A stretch of DNA of 64,000 nucleotides from Alligator mississippiensis (GCF_030867095.1 NC_081824.1:122706162-122770161), one strand, 5' to 3'. Shown: positions 13,001-28,559, counted from the stretch's first letter. Program-made: numbers and translations. Notes: generated from the sequence alone by a model not told the origin.

Positions 13001-16000
13001 TCTTCACAATAATGTTTAAGGAACTTCATTTTCAGTTAAATCTTCTGGAGACAAGATCCATTTACTCAGTGTTTGACATCAGTCTTATATAATGAAAACC
13101 ATTTCTCTGCCGCTTTCCAGGAGCCAGTCCTTTCAAACTATTTACAAAGAATGATGATTCACATGGTTCATGTGCAGGAGAATACAAACAGATTTATTTT
13201 CCTTGTATTACCAATACAGTTATTCAGGTTAGAAAACAACTCTACTAAAGCCAGACTACTAACTACAATTTCTTATGCCAGCGATGTCAAACATGCCCCA
13301 CAGGCTGGATCCAGCCTGCAAAACAAGGCCATCCAGCCTGCCAGGCTAAAGGCAAGCTACTGAAAGCTAAAACAGTAGCCAAACAGGGGCAGGACCCGCT
13401 ACAGAATTTTGGGCCCCTGGACATAGCCAGCAGCAGCAGGAGGATGCCCATTTCTGTCCTGGACCCATCACAGTCACTGGCCTTCCAGATCCAGCCTGGA
13501 AGGAGCCTCATGCTCTGGCCCTGGCTCAGAGTTTGAGGTCAGTTTGACACCCCTGTCTTATGTAAATAGAAAATGTACTCTAAACCAGGGGGTCATTTCA
13601 CCCTGCGGCACCATGCAATGCTAGCACTATTAGGTGTGCAACACCTACACATGATTCATAAGAAGGGATTCAGGTTTTCTGTTTGTGGCAGAAAAACAGG
13701 GATTTTTCCATTAAAGGAGACAAACACAGGAAACCACAGGTTTCCCCTTGCAAGCTGGCAGAGTTCCAGCCTACAAGGAGCTAGGGGGAGTGGGACCCAG
13801 GTAAGAATACAGCCCCAGACAGTGGTGGAGAGAGCAGCTTCTGCAGGTAAGTCGAGGGGATCTGTGCACCCGCAGCCCTATGCCCCACTGGGTGCAGTGG
13901 CCACACATTCCCACCCTGGTTCCAGGCCCCACACATCACTGTCCGCAGTCCTGTCTGCCAACCCTTCCCCGCTCCCTCTCTCTCACCATGGCCACATGCA
14001 ATGTTGCCATGCAGGAAGGGGTGTCTCACTTTGGTGGTGCAGCTGGTACAGGGATCCTGGCAGCAGCTGTAGCACTGAGCCTTCCTGCCCTGCTCTGCCC
14101 TTCCATGCCAGGTCCAACCCATTGGGCGGCGGAGGCTCCTGAGGTGAGAGAAGCAGGGTCAGGAGCCCTGAGCTCCACTGCAGGCAGCCCACATCCTCCT
14201 CCCACCTGCCATGGGCTCTTCTTAGCTCCACTCTGGCCATTCCTCCCACTTGGGAAAGAAAGAGCCCACCTGTGTGTGCAGTGCAGCCAGGGCTTGCGCA
14301 CTGCTGGCTGGCTGTGGTTGGTGCCCAGCAAACTAGGAGCAGGCAGGATGGTCCTGTAGCACTGGCAGCTGGGGATTCCTTCCAGCAAGGCTGGGGGGTG
14401 GGCAAAGGGCTTTGAGTTGGGAATGAGGGGCACCAACAGGGCCAGGGCCAGGGCCCTGCAAGTCAGAATTGAGGGGCACCAGCAGGGCCATAGGGTTGCA
14501 GATCAGGAGTGAGGGGCACCAGCACAGTTGGGAGGAAGGCAGGCTGTGGGTTGGGTGTGAGGGGCACCAGCATATCAGGGCTGTTCAGCACCACAAAGCA
14601 GCAGAAGGGACAAGTTCAGCTGGACCCACATCCTGGTGTGTGAAGGGAGCAGGAGGATCTCTGATTTTCTATGATAAAAAAACCAAAATCAAACACCAAA
14701 ATATATAGACATTTAGAATTTATTTTCTTATAATGATTGTGGCCTTAGTAGGTTTCTAAATTGCTTTCAGATTGTAAATATGTCAATAAAACTTTGTGTT
14801 CAACTGATACCTGTATATATAGTGATGTTTCATTTTAAACATGGAAAAATGGGGATTTGGTGGGGGTTAATCAGAGAATTTTAGATTTTTTTTTTTAAAG
14901 CAGAGAATTTGGGATTTTTAACCAGAGACAACCAGGATCCCTGTAAGATAAACCCAGAAATTTCAAAGAGGAATCTATAGTGTCAAACAGTCTGACCTGT
15001 CGTGGTCTTTGCAACAGAACTGCTCTGCTATTGATCCATTGTCAAAAAAATGAGTGAGAGCATTTTCTGAGAGCTGCCTAATTAGCTCCACAGTAAACAT
15101 CTCAGCATCTACACATGTGGTCCTATTAGGGCACTGTAAACTAAACACTCTGCCACACGTTAGTATTTGTAAATATAAGTAATATCCTGCAGCAGAGCTT
15201 TTAGTGCACAGCAACGCACATGTAGATGCTGACCCAGCTGGCTAAGGTATGAGGATGCTTCAGTGTGGGGGCTGCCTGCCAGCTAACCCCACACTGAAGT
15301 ACCCTTGTGCCCCAACCAGCCCCTTTGCAGCATGTTGAGCCAGGTCAGAGGAGTATCAGGCTGGAAGGCTGACCCTCCCAGGGTCCTCTGACTGCCAGGG
15401 CTGCTTTGACCCAGCTCAAGGTGCTGCAGTCCCAAGCACTTGTTTAAATGTGGTGCCTGGGAGAAATACATTCTGGCACAATGTGTGCAGGAGTTTATTG
15501 CTTCCAATTAATTTCACGTGTAGATGTGCCCATTGAGAAAAAAGGGTTCTTCTATTTAATTTTGTACCTACTATTTTGATGACAGATTGTGTTTGTCTGA
15601 AACAGCAAAAAGATGCTAATGGTTCTAACTATTGCCCAGGAGATGCAAAGGTGTTGATTCCTAAGATAAAATTTAAAGCCATTTACTGCAAACTGCTGTT
15701 GTATTACCCTGATTTATGCTGAATGTTGTTTGAATGCTAGTGGAAGTGTTTTTTGATTTAGGACATAGCTTCTGCTGGACGCCCCATTTCTGTGCATTGG
15801 GGCCAGTGCATGGATTGCAGCCGCTCACCACATAATGGCATCTACCTTGCATAACTATTTATTGACAACTTACTATGTGACTAGCTACAGACTGGAAGCA
15901 AAGGAAGACATTGCTGAGATTAACACTGTAAAGGATCATTGTGAGTCTAAACACAGAATGAAAGTTTTGTACTCGGCATTTATTACAAAAAGACAGTGTC

Positions 16001-19000
16001 ATGCAAAGTAGTCATGTAAAGTGAAACCTTAGACAGGTCCAAATCCTCTTTTTTCTTAGATGAGTAGCTCCATTAACTTACATGAATCTGTTTATTTGTC
16101 TCAAGGTTATAGAACCATACTATTTACAGCACAGTGTAAATTGACTTTGTGTTAAAATTTTTCATTCGATGTTTCAGTGTTTGAGGAACTTCTTTTAGGA
16201 CACCTGGAATATCCCCATTTAGCATTTTATCAGGCAATCAATTTATTTTGAAATAACTACAAGCTGCCTGTTCAAGATCTGTTCCTTTACTAAGTACAAT
16301 TGGCTCAGCCAGAAGCAAATAGTTCAATGATATGATCATTCAACATGATAAACTGTGTTTGGAATGAAGATAAGTTGATTGTATATAAACACAATTAAAG
16401 TTGTTTCTCAAAGTGAATGTCAGTGACACATGTTCATGATAGGTAGGTACCCCAAGGGAAAAAAAAAATATTCTGCTCCAAGAAAAATGTAACATTGAGC
16501 AAGGAGCTGGCAGCAACAATACTCCAGCACAGTCTTTTTCTCTTCCTAAAATATCCCCGTAACAATTTTTAAATTTTATCTTTCATTTTGAATCCTCTAA
16601 TAGAAGGAAGAAAAAGTTCTATCATATAGAATTTTTCCCAGATTTTCCCTTCTCCCAGATTTTCAGAGAAGAAAAAAGACATTTCTCTGCCATTTCTTTT
16701 GTCTCTGCTTCAACATATCATCTCCAATTAATCTACTACAGTTCTTTAAGGGTAATAAAAATCTTGCAAAATATTAGCCCTTCAGCTGAAATCACTAAGT
16801 CCTTCTGCCTGGCACAGCAATCATAATAGTCCCTGCTGCCAGAATAATTTCTAGGATATTTTTCCATGATTGTCTAATGCAAAATTCATTAACAGTTCTG
16901 GCATCAAGGATTAGAAGCCAGGTCCTTTCCCTCCTATGTCTCACTTGATTTCTAGACAAAAGATAATATGATAAGACAATAGGAGAGCGATGGTGGATGA
17001 ATTAAAGGAATGATTTCAGGAGAGCTCCCATTAATCAATTTTAAACCTTGTCGTGTGCCCAAAGATTCACTATTGGGCACATTTTATAAAAGTGTACTAG
17101 GAGAGCTTTAGCTAATACAAGCCTTGCTCATAATGGATAGTGGTATCTGGGAAAATAGAAAGAAAAAGGGCCAGATCCAGATCAGCCTTGTAAGTACAAC
17201 TACTTAAGTGTTACAACTCCTAAAAAATAGGTACCTTGTTGCAGGTGGGCAATCCAAATTGACAGGATTAGGTACTCATGCTCTGTGTACAAAAGGCATG
17301 AACAGTCTTGGCACAACGGATGAAATACTAGGTCCTCTCTTCCTCTTCCTGCCCACCAGGTAGAAAGGTAATCTTCAAGACAAAAAGTGTGTGGCAGTAC
17401 CACTACAATCTGTCCTTGAGTGATATTCATCCTGACCGATCCTGTTCGCACTGAATTCAGTGCTGTCAGTGTGAGCATGTTCTGTGAGTTCCTAGTAGAC
17501 TGGAGACATAGGTAAACTTCAGGTGTTTCTCAGCCCCATTCTATATTGCAACAGATCTTAGGTAGGAATTAGGCATCTGGCTGCTTGAACTGGATTGCTT
17601 CTGAGCATGCTTAGAAGCCTACATCTAAGTGCCCAGACATCTTGTCAGGATCAAGCAAAGACACCTAATGAATTTAAACATGTAAGCAGTCTAAGGCCCC
17701 TGACACATGTTCCATTTATTGTGCAATTAACTGGTTACTATTGCATGATAAAAATAGCCAACCAGTCACCAGCTTGTTTTTATCAAGCTTGAATTTGAAC
17801 ATGTGGGATGTCACACACTGGGTGACGTGCCTCACACACGTGATGTGCCTCACACATTCTCCAGTATCCCAAGGTGCGCTACTCCCTCCTCCACTTCACC
17901 AGCCACCTATATGCTGATGCTAACAATCACCTGGTTCTCAGCAGGAACATGAGACTGGTGGTCAGCATCAAGACTGGGACAGCCCCAGTCTGAACGCTGA
18001 AAATGAGCTGCTTGGGGAGCAGATCTCAAGGCTCCCTAGTGGGAACCTAGCAACCCCCAAACCTGACAGCCATTCCTGCCTTGCTCTGCATCCCCTCAGT
18101 GTCTCAAACCAGTCCCAGGACTATCCAGGATTGGGTCTGACAATCAGCTGATTGTTGGACCAGCTCTGGACAGCTCTAGCTGTGGAACCTACTGTATTAG
18201 GCTGGGGGGACCCTCTGCAGCAGCTGGAATTGGAGGAATTTTATGTTCCATCCCAAACATTACATCTCCTACCATACACACATGGCATGGCAGGAGGCAT
18301 GATGTTTGGGATGGTGCAGAAAATTCTCCCAATCCTGCCATTGTTTTAATATCTGCCAGGGGCCTCACAGCTGCTGGATGGCAGTGCTCCCCACCTTGCT
18401 GTATGAAGCTGAGACATGTACAACATACAGGAGACACCTTAAAGTTGTTGGAGAAGTACCATCAACACTGCCTGTGGAAGGTCCTCTGAGTTCAGTGGGA
18501 AGACAAATGCACCAATGTTAGTGTCCTCCTGCAAGCAAACACTACGAGCATTGAGGTGGTGATCATCCAACATCAACTTCATGGGGCAGGCCATGTCATC
18601 TGGATGTCTGACTCCAGACTTCCGAAGCAAGTTTTATTCTCCCAGATCAATCAAACATATAATCAAGAGGAGGGCAGAGAATACACTTCAGGGACATCCT
18701 CAAGGCCAACTTAAAAAAAGTCAACATCAATGTCACCTTATGCAAAACTATTGCCTAGGACCTCCCCAAATGGAGGATGTTTGCTGCAGGGATCTCAGTA
18801 TTTGAAACCTAATGACAACAACCGGAGATGGAAAAGCCGAAGCAGAAACTGCATGTTGCAGACCAAATCAAGAACCCAGCACCACCCACCTCACATGGAA
18901 AAACATGTCTGAGCTGCAGTAGAGTCTGTCAGTCCCAGATAGGCCTTATCAGCCATCTTCAGACACACAGATAAGACAATCATGGAAATCAATCATCCTT

Positions 19001-22000
19001 AACTGCACAGGTTTCCTGAAGAGCAAGAAAAGGGCAGCCACTGGAGTGAGATTTATCTGAATTGTTTTTTGCTGACTCTCCATTCAATCCACTACTTTTA
19101 AACCACTACAACTATATTATAATAACAGCCTAGGGAGAAAAAAAAACTTATTTCTATGGGTATTTTCTCTTGGAGTTTTGAATTACCAAGGCACTTTTGA
19201 GGCAGAGTAGCAGATGGAAGTTTGTTCCTCACTCATTCTCCCAAGTATGTGCCTAATACAAAGCCCTTTGAAGATACACCCCTTAGTGACATATTGATTA
19301 CCTTTATATAGTCTACTGTATGTGCAATGGTTCTTCACATCCTTAGGGAAGCAGTCAAGAGTTACCTTGCTGATCTGCACATGCTCAAATAAGAAAGATT
19401 GATTTCCATCTCCTAAAGGCATGACTACAGAAGCAAAAGGTCAACAGCAATATCAGTTGCACAAAAGCACAAGTGACTAGAGGCAGAAACTTACAGTGCA
19501 AAAACTGTTTAATAACAGTTTACCTTTGTAAATCTATTATTGTTTCAAAGCCATGTCTTCTGTTTCCTTTCATAACATAGCAATAGCCTATGCCTGTAAT
19601 AGGTAGAATAATTAATAAGAAGCTCTTAAAAGGAAAATAACATCCTCCTGATTTTCAGAGATCTTACATGCCGCAAAGTGTAACTGAGCAAACCTTGATT
19701 GAAGCTGTAGGAGCTGCGCACAGTACAACAGCTGGAATCTGCTCCTACATCCTTAACTCCTGAATAAAAAAGGGTTTCTGTCTTATCTAATTCTTCACAT
19801 ATTACTATTTCCATCAACCCATCCTCTGCCCCCCTTTCCAAATTATTATTAGGTTTCTTTTCATTTGCATATTCCCCTAAAGTTTTGTATTATAGCAGCA
19901 CAGAGAAATCTACAATAAACCAATATATGCAATTCTAAGAAAAAAAATATTAAAGGCATAAAAGTACATTTAATATCCCCAAAGGTCACACAGCTAATGT
20001 AGAAATACAGAAATGAATAGAAGTATATGTAAAAGTATTGGAAAAAAAACAACTAAAGTCCAATATAATACACAGAAAGGGGTGAGTGGGGACCGGCAGA
20101 GCTCCGAGGGGGGTTGGAGCACAGTGCAGCCGAGCTGCTACAGGCAGCTGGAGTCGGCTGCTCCTGGGGCCGTGTGAGTGCCATGCTCTGTGCCACCCAG
20201 GGCTCCACTTGTCTGCACTCACCCCAGCCCCTGCTGGAGTGGCTCCAGGAGCAGCTGACACCGGCTGCCTGCACCAGGGCACAGTGCAGTCCAGCTGCTA
20301 CAGGCTGCTCCCAGGGCTGGGGTGAATGCCAATCTGTTCCCCCTGGTTTGCTAACTTGTGGGAAAGCCCTGGAAGCAGTACCCCTCCTCCTGCCCCTTTC
20401 CTAGTCCCAGCCTCACTCCCTCCCTCCCTCACTGCCACGGGAACCTATCCATATTTGTTACATTATAAAGTGGGTTCACTTTATGCAAATTTGATTTATG
20501 CTCCATTCTCCGGGAAACCATGTACCACATAAATCGAGGGAAACCTGTAAATCCCATGTTTGCTGGGAAAGACTTGTCCAGCTAAAGAAGTTCATTTTAC
20601 ACATGGTCTCAAAGAAAACATTGAACAAAAATTATTGAGAAAGTAACAATAGAACACCAATGTTTCAGGTTGGGTGTTCTTAATAGCCGTTCCACAGAGG
20701 TTTTTGTGCTTTTGACAAGGCAACAAAGAAACATTTCCAGCCTTCTCAGAAGGAAAGTGATACCATAAACCAAACCGCCTGTCTCCTGATGTTTGCCTCT
20801 ATTGTTAGTTAATTTTTAGATGATTTGGGCTATCTCACCAAATTTGGACTTTCCTCCTGAAGAATATCCACAAGTCCCAATCTAGTTGTCTGTCTCATAA
20901 TAATACTCTGATCCCTTTCATTTCCAGTTTAGAATTAATCATTTTAATCTGTTAGGTTGATTTAGGAATACCATATGTACTCAAATATAAGATGACCCTG
21001 ATTATGATATGATCCCCCAATAACTAGATCTTATATATGGAAAATTAATAAATTTGATATAATTTTCCAGGTAGAGAATCTAATTATTGGAAGTTTGGCT
21101 TGAATTTCTCCCCCCTCCCACTGCTACAGCAAGGAAAATAAATCTCAGGGATCAGGTGGTCCCTTTGCTCTCTGCTTCCCTCTAACTTCTTCCCCCTGCA
21201 GCCCCTTCCCCTTCTCCCTTCTGTCAGACCCTGCTCTCCCAGAGCCCATGGAAGTGAGGGGCAAATTTGAAAGCACTGACCTTGAAATTAAATGTAGCTG
21301 TAGAATTTGTATATAGTACCCATAGACTTAGTTCATTCAGAATTGATGTGTTTGACCTTTTTTGAAACTGCTACAAGTTTTAGCACACATACTCTATACA
21401 CATACTTTTAAGTAGCACTTTGGCACCTACTGGGCATGTCTACATGAGATATTTACTGCAGAGCTGCCTAGTTATCTCTGCAGTCAATGTCTCAGTGTCT
21501 ACACATGCAGCCCTGTTAGGCTGCAGGAAAACATATTAACTCTGTATTTACAAGTACTTACAAGTATTTACAAGTACTAGCCTGCTGCAGACTTTTTTAC
21601 ACAGCACTTTAAGCTGGGCAGGAGCATCCCTGGGCTGGGAGGCTGACCCCCAGGGCCTCCTGCCAGCTGAGGCTGCTTTGACCCAGCTCAATATGCTGCG
21701 AACCCAGTTGCACATTCATTAATTGTACACCCACTTACATATAGCACAAACTATGCATAATATTAGTCTAAAGCCAAAGGGCTCGTGATTTACCATATGT
21801 TTTATTAGGTTGAGCCTCAACAGAGTCAGTAGGACTTCAAGCCATGGTAACTACATAGCTCATCACTGCACAGTTTGTACTCCAGATACCCCTGACAAAG
21901 GATCCATGTGCTGTTAGTGCTCCATTCATGACTGGAACTGGATGTTCTTGAGTCCTAGAATACTCCAAAAATTTATATGCAGATGATGCACAGGGCATCC

Positions 22001-25000
22001 TGGTCCAACTTTACCTCACGGAGGTCAGAGCTACACTAATCATTAGGCTCGCCAAAGGTTTTGGAAACATCTGAAGACCCAGATAGGGGTGGAGGATGTT
22101 TGCCAGTAGTAGGGCCACTTATGGTTCTGGACTCAGGGATTTGGAATTTGTTTTGGCTAATTTGGCCTGGCATACAGAATTTTTTTTAAAACAAAATTGT
22201 CAGCTCGGATCAAGCATAATTCCTATGCTTACCTAGCAGGGGAAACACCATGACTACAGAGGCAGTTTTCCTAGTCACGCCTGGGGATGGCTGCTCTCCT
22301 GGCATGGGGGTAGTACCCACAAAGGTAATGCATTAGTTAAGCTCCCACTTAGCTGCTGGAGTGAAGAGATCTTGACTTTATGCCCACTTTATGGAAATGG
22401 GAGACTCCTCCCTAGCTTGCTTCTGCAGCCATATGGCTGAAGGCAAGCGAAACTCCAAGTCTCCAGGTTTGGGCCTGCATGTAGAATACCCGCCAAAGGA
22501 TTTGGGAACATCTGACATCCTAGATGGGTGTGGAGGATGTTTGCCGGTAGTAAGGCCACTTATAATTCTAGAGTGACTCATGGATTTGGAATTGATTTGG
22601 CTGATTTGGCTTGGACCACAGAAAATGTAAATGTATATATGTACGCGTGGGTCTGTACACACATGCGTGTGTGTGTTTTATAGTCATGCTCATTTTGAGC
22701 ACATGTTGCTTTTGTCAGCAGTTTAATGATAGACAATGTATTTAATGAGGTTGACTTGTATGTGAATGTAAGATAAGGACCTTTTCCCCCATACTGCCTC
22801 ATCTCATATTTAAATACGGTACTTCTGCATCTCTGTGAGAAGTCCTTGACATTAACATGTCAAAGCAGAAGAGCTTTGTGTAACATCCTAGAATATGGTA
22901 CCCTGTGAATATATAGTGATATGAACATTTCTGTCCCATTTGTTCATCAAAAAGTAGTTTTTCACCTAGAAATATGGGGTTGTAAATAATGCTAAACTTC
23001 ATGTCTTTTAGAACTAAGCCAACAGGAAAGAGCATATACGGATATGGGTATCAGGATGAAACCTTGTGCTTTGTGGTTAATGCCTCTATTGAATGTGTTG
23101 TCAATACAGTTCATGTCCTCCTTAAAGATTGTTATCTTGTGGCATCAACTAAATGTGATACAGGCTCAGTAAATTCTGTTTATCAAGCAAGTGATTGAAC
23201 AAGGCCATAAGACAAGGCAGACACAGAACAGTTCCAACAGGATGCGTCTACACAAGATGCTACATCGCCAAAGCAATGCACTACAGTGACATAGCGCCAG
23301 TGGGCATAAACCATGATGCACCAATGTCACCATAGCAACGCATTCCGTCGCTATAGCATGTTACTACAGCCATGTAGCAGCTAAAAATAACTGTGCACTG
23401 CTGGCATAGTACAGTATGGGCTGTTACTGCACTGTCATTTAGTCCTTCTAAAAGGAGGTACTAAATGATGGCACAGTAACAACATCACATGTAGACATGG
23501 CTACAGAGTATAATTATACTATTCAAATTTCAAAAAGGATGTAAAAAAAAGCCTGAATCCAGCAATGTACATTTGCACAACTTCAGGCATGTCCTTATGT
23601 GCTCTGGGATCAGAGACAAGAATTAATGAAAATTTCACAAAAATACATGAGGCAAAGCCCTGGCTCTACTGAAGTACTAGCCAAGTTCCATTTGCAGTTC
23701 CAAGATTTCACCTATGACTCTTACACACCTAGGCTAGTATCTGTCTCATCAGAGCAATCCCTGACTTGCTTCTGAAGAAAAAGATAAGCGTATTCTATGT
23801 GTATGTTGTAGCCTGGTCTAACTTCATTGATTTCAAGGGCACAATGCACAAGGAGGACTGCATTTGACACACTGCATTTAAACTCACCCTTAAAAAGAAA
23901 ATTAAATTTAGGGAAGGCAACAGAATTATATTTCAGTCCAATAATAAAAAAGATATGACTAAGCAAATGAAGTATAAGCCATAAAAAGAGCCAATGGGGT
24001 TTTTAAAAAGAGGTAGCACATGTTAGGCCAAATCCAGAGCTACTACGAATCAGAAGAACTTCATTTACAGAAGCTGGGTTTCTGCTTTATTATCTTAACT
24101 CAGTCAATTTGCACTTACTCTATTTGGCTTCCAGGAATATTTAATACTTCCCTTCCAGGCATTTTGTAGCTACTGCTGTTTCTAATTGACATTTGTACTA
24201 CTCTTATAGGAATCCATGTATATGGAATGATTACTACTTTCTTACGTTTTAAAGCTCTGATTTTAAAGCTCCTCCCATATCGTGCATCCACAGGTACATC
24301 TCAAGTAGGGCCAAGGAGGTGATCTTCCCCCTCTACGTGACACTGGTCAGGCCACAGCTGGAGTACTGTGTCCAGTTCTGGGCACCCCACTTCAAGAGGG
24401 ATGTGGACAACATTGAGAGTGTTCAGAGGAGGGCCACTCGCTTGATCTGGGGATAGCAGGGCAGACCCTACAATGAGAGGCTACGGGACCTGAAACCTGT
24501 TCAGCCTTCACAAGAGAAGGCTGAGGGGGGACCTTGTGACCATCTATAAACTCACTAGGGGGGACCAGAAGGGTTTGGGGAAGACCTTGTTTCCCCTAGC
24601 GCCCCCCGGGATAACAAGGAATAACGGCCACAAGTTGTTGGAGAGTAGGTTTAAATTAGACATCCGTAAGAACTACTTCATAGTCGGGGCAGCTAGGATC
24701 TGGAACCGACTTCCAAGGGAAGTGGTGCTGGCTCCTACCCTGGGGGTCTTTAAGAAGAGGCTTGATGCCTACCTGGCTGGGGTCATTTAAGCCCAGTTTT
24801 CCTCCTGCCCAGGCAGGGGGTTGGACTTGAAGATCTACAAGGTCCCTTCCAACCCTACTTCTGTGATTCTATGATTCTCTGTATAAGTATTCTGATAGGG
24901 AAATGAATATAAACTTGACCTTCACCCAAAACAAGTCAAAGGTCACTACTCAAAGGTCATAGTGTACAGTCAATGGTCAATTATGAAAATTGTACTTGTA

Positions 25001-26933
25001 ATATTTCATTCTCAGAGACCATCACTACTGTAGCACAGGGGCTCAAGCATGTGGCCCATGGGCCAGATCTGGCCTGTGGAGCTGCTTCATCCAGCCTGCT
25101 ATACTATCAATGGGCAACCAGAAAAGTGGGGGGGAGGGCATGACCGTGGAAAATGGCCTGCTAAAGAATCCAAGACCCCTGGGCCCCAGTGGATGTGTCC
25201 ATCAGCAGCAGGATGGTGATCAAGGGCCATCTATACACAGCTCTGCTGGCCCTGTGGTCACTTGCCCTAATGCTGCTGGTCCCACACAGCCACCACAGCC
25301 CCTGATATGCCCTCCCCACCCAACTGCCCCCATTCAAGTCACTGCTGGCCACATCACCACACAATTGCCAGTTCCACTGTCCCTACCACTATCTGCATCA
25401 GGATTAGGTAAAGAGATTGGAGAATATCAATCTTTGGGACCCCATAAGAACAGGTTATACAAACACTTGGTTGGGATAATTTAGATGGGGATGATCCTGC
25501 CTTGACCAAGGCATCGGAATAAATGACATCCTAAGATTTCTCCCATCTCTGTTTTTCTCTGATTGTGTTTTTTAATGTTTCAACCCACTGAAGTTTAAAG
25601 GAAAACCTTTTATCCCTTTTCCATCCAAAAGCTAAAAAAGAAATATGAATCTCTTCTTTAAAGTAATTTGCATTTTCTAGTGGAAACCTAAAGATTATCA
25701 AATTATGAATAAAAAACAACAAACTTTTTTGTTACAATTTACTGAAAAATACTTCAAAGGATACCAGTAAAAAGAGTAGTCCATCAAAAAGAATGCATTT
25801 ATTGTGCATAAAATTAAATATATATTAAAATATAAGCCCCTTTAACACATACTGTAATCCTGCATCCCATTGGCATCAGTGCCTCCTACTTAGCTTATTG
25901 TTTCTAGCCTAGAAACACACACACAAGGAGGCTTTAGAAGCCCATTAAGTTAAGACTCTAGTTGGCTTCTATGAAAGTTAAATCAGACTCCAAAGTAGCA
26001 GAGACCTAATTAGAGATCTAATTAAGTCAGCGGCATCAAGGTTGGTAATTATCTACTAAACCAATACATTCTCAGTAAAAGAAAACAAAATCTATGAGAA
26101 AAAGGAAGAAATTGAACCATGAAATAATATGTTTGGCTTTCCCTTTTCTGAAATTCATAAAAATAGCACAAACCTCTGAAATGTTGAAGGAATACACCTA
26201 TGATGAAATTATATTTGTATGGTGGAGTTACAAGGGCATAAGCTGTTTTCCAGGTCATGAAACACTAACTTAAAAATAGTCTTCATAAATTTAGTATTTT
26301 TACTACTTACATCTTCACTAGTTTTAGAGCAGAGATACACAATTGTACATGCAATACAAAAATAATCAAACACCAAAAAGCTGTTGAAAGTAAAATAACT
26401 GAGTAAATCCTGAACCATTACACTACCACTGCCTCCCTTCACTCATGTATCTCTGAAGTTTTGACATCCCTCTCAGAAAAATTCGTCCCATATCAAATAG
26501 CAAGTTATGATTATATTTTTAAAAGAAATATCACATGTAGCAAAATGCAGCTTTCTTGCATGTCCATGCTTTATACAGTTGAGGGCAATTTGAGATAAAT
26601 TACTGAACTGGTACAATCAGAAACTTGCATGTTTTGTTTTTTATTGTTGCAGAAAAGTATAGTATATTGATATGCTGTGAAGGCTTCATACAAAAATAAA
26701 CATACACATATACAAAGATATATAGATATAGAGATATATGTTTACATTTAGATATATATGTATATATCTATATATATATCTATATCTATATATCTATATA
26801 GATATATATGTCTATATATATATCTATACAGATATATATGTATACATGTGTATATATGTATATATGTGTGTAAATACATACATACATATATATATATGTA
26901 GACATCTCTCTCTCTCCTTCTCTCTCTCTCTCT

Positions 26934-26973
<40 letters not shown>

Positions 26974-28509
26974 CTATATAAATATATAGAACTAATCCAA
27001 AAGCCAGTAAAAGTCAAATTAACTTTAGAGGATTTGGGAACAGGTTGTTAGATAGAATTAAATTCCCTAGGAAGGTGGCTGAAGACCTGAAATAAGTACC
27101 CCAAAGATAAAATTTTTACAGGTTTTTTTAAAACCTACTAATGTTCAAGATATATTTTTCAAACACAAACCTTTATAAACATTATACATTCAAAGTCAAA
27201 ATACTCAGATAAAACTCCTGTAGAAGTCAATAAGAGCTTTACCTTGTGGAATTCAGGGATGTTTATGTGTAGCTGAAGAAAAAGGTCAGAAAGAGGAAGG
27301 AAAGAAGGTTGGAGGGGCCGAGGGGGAGACTTTATGCAAGTTTAAAGGAAGCTGAGAATCATTTTTGCAATACTTTGTCTTGTAAGGCTCAGAGTCTGAT
27401 GCTGTCACTTTTCACACCTGGAGTAAGACCTTTAAATCAGTTAAGAGAAAAGGCTGCAGAGCTGAAAACTTTAAACACAAAGAAGTCTTGAAGGTTTTGT
27501 TTATATGGTGACTGGGATGGTGGTGGCTGGTGATCGTTCTTCCAGGTGCTTGCAGTGAAGCTGAAAAGGGCATGGTTGCTTTCTACAAACAGTTTAGGGG
27601 AGACTATCCACCAATATGACAAAACAAAGAATGGGCATTCCTATAGTAAGAGACTAGTTCTGGTAATAGTTTCTGGCAGCTTGCTGCTGCTGCTGCAGAG
27701 CAAAAATACTACGTTTAAAACACACTCATATGCACATGCCAAGCAATCTCTCTGCCTTGCTAGGAATTCTTTAAACTAAAATGAAACTCTCTCTAAATAT
27801 GTCCATGATAGATTCATACCTAAAAAAAATGAAACGTGACAGATCCATGACATCTGGCAGATTCATTTCTGAAAGTGGATGGTTTGTTCCTTAAACTCTT
27901 GCAACAAAATGTACCTGGGTCACTTTGGGGACTTCAAGCCTTGGAAGTGATGCTTCACTCTTATGTGGCTATCCACAGTAGTAAAAAAAAGAAATGGGAT
28001 ATGGACACTACAAGTTCTATGGAAATTAATGAGTCCTACCAGGATTAGCACTTCTGTTCCATAGTTTCCTATCAGGGGAACAGCAATAGGAAAGTGTGCG
28101 TCTATAAATGAAAGAGAAACGTTGAGGGAGTGAAGCATTGGGAATTGCAATAGGACCACCTGGACTGTGATCTGTTAAAAAAAATGAGTGGTTTATGCGG
28201 CTTATTTCTGGGAGCCTCAGTTACTCATAACTAGGGATCCTGGTTTTGTCTGATTTTTTAAAAATCCCCAATTTTCAATTTAAAAAGTAACCCCAAATCC
28301 ACATTTTTCTAGGATTTCAATGAAACACCACTAATATACATACATACATACATTAGTGGTGTTTCATTGAAATCCCAGAAAATTGTGGATTTGGGGTTAC
28401 TTTTTTTAATTGAAAATTGGGGACTTTTTTAAATCAGGGAAAACCAGGATCCCTGCTCATAACACTTGTTTCTCTCTCTCTTTCTCTTTCTCTCCCTCTC
28501 CCTCTCCCT

Positions 28510-28559
<50 letters not shown>

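Noticed and set aside
13573-14436. Frames up to 189 codons in NMBR intron 1
   Set aside because: GC-rich block next to a minisatellite, frames on both strands, nothing recognisable.
26738-27017. Tyr/Ile-rich frames on both strands
   Set aside because: Pure microsatellite translation.
27045-27090. CR1-like trace
   Set aside because: Too short and diverged to call as an element.
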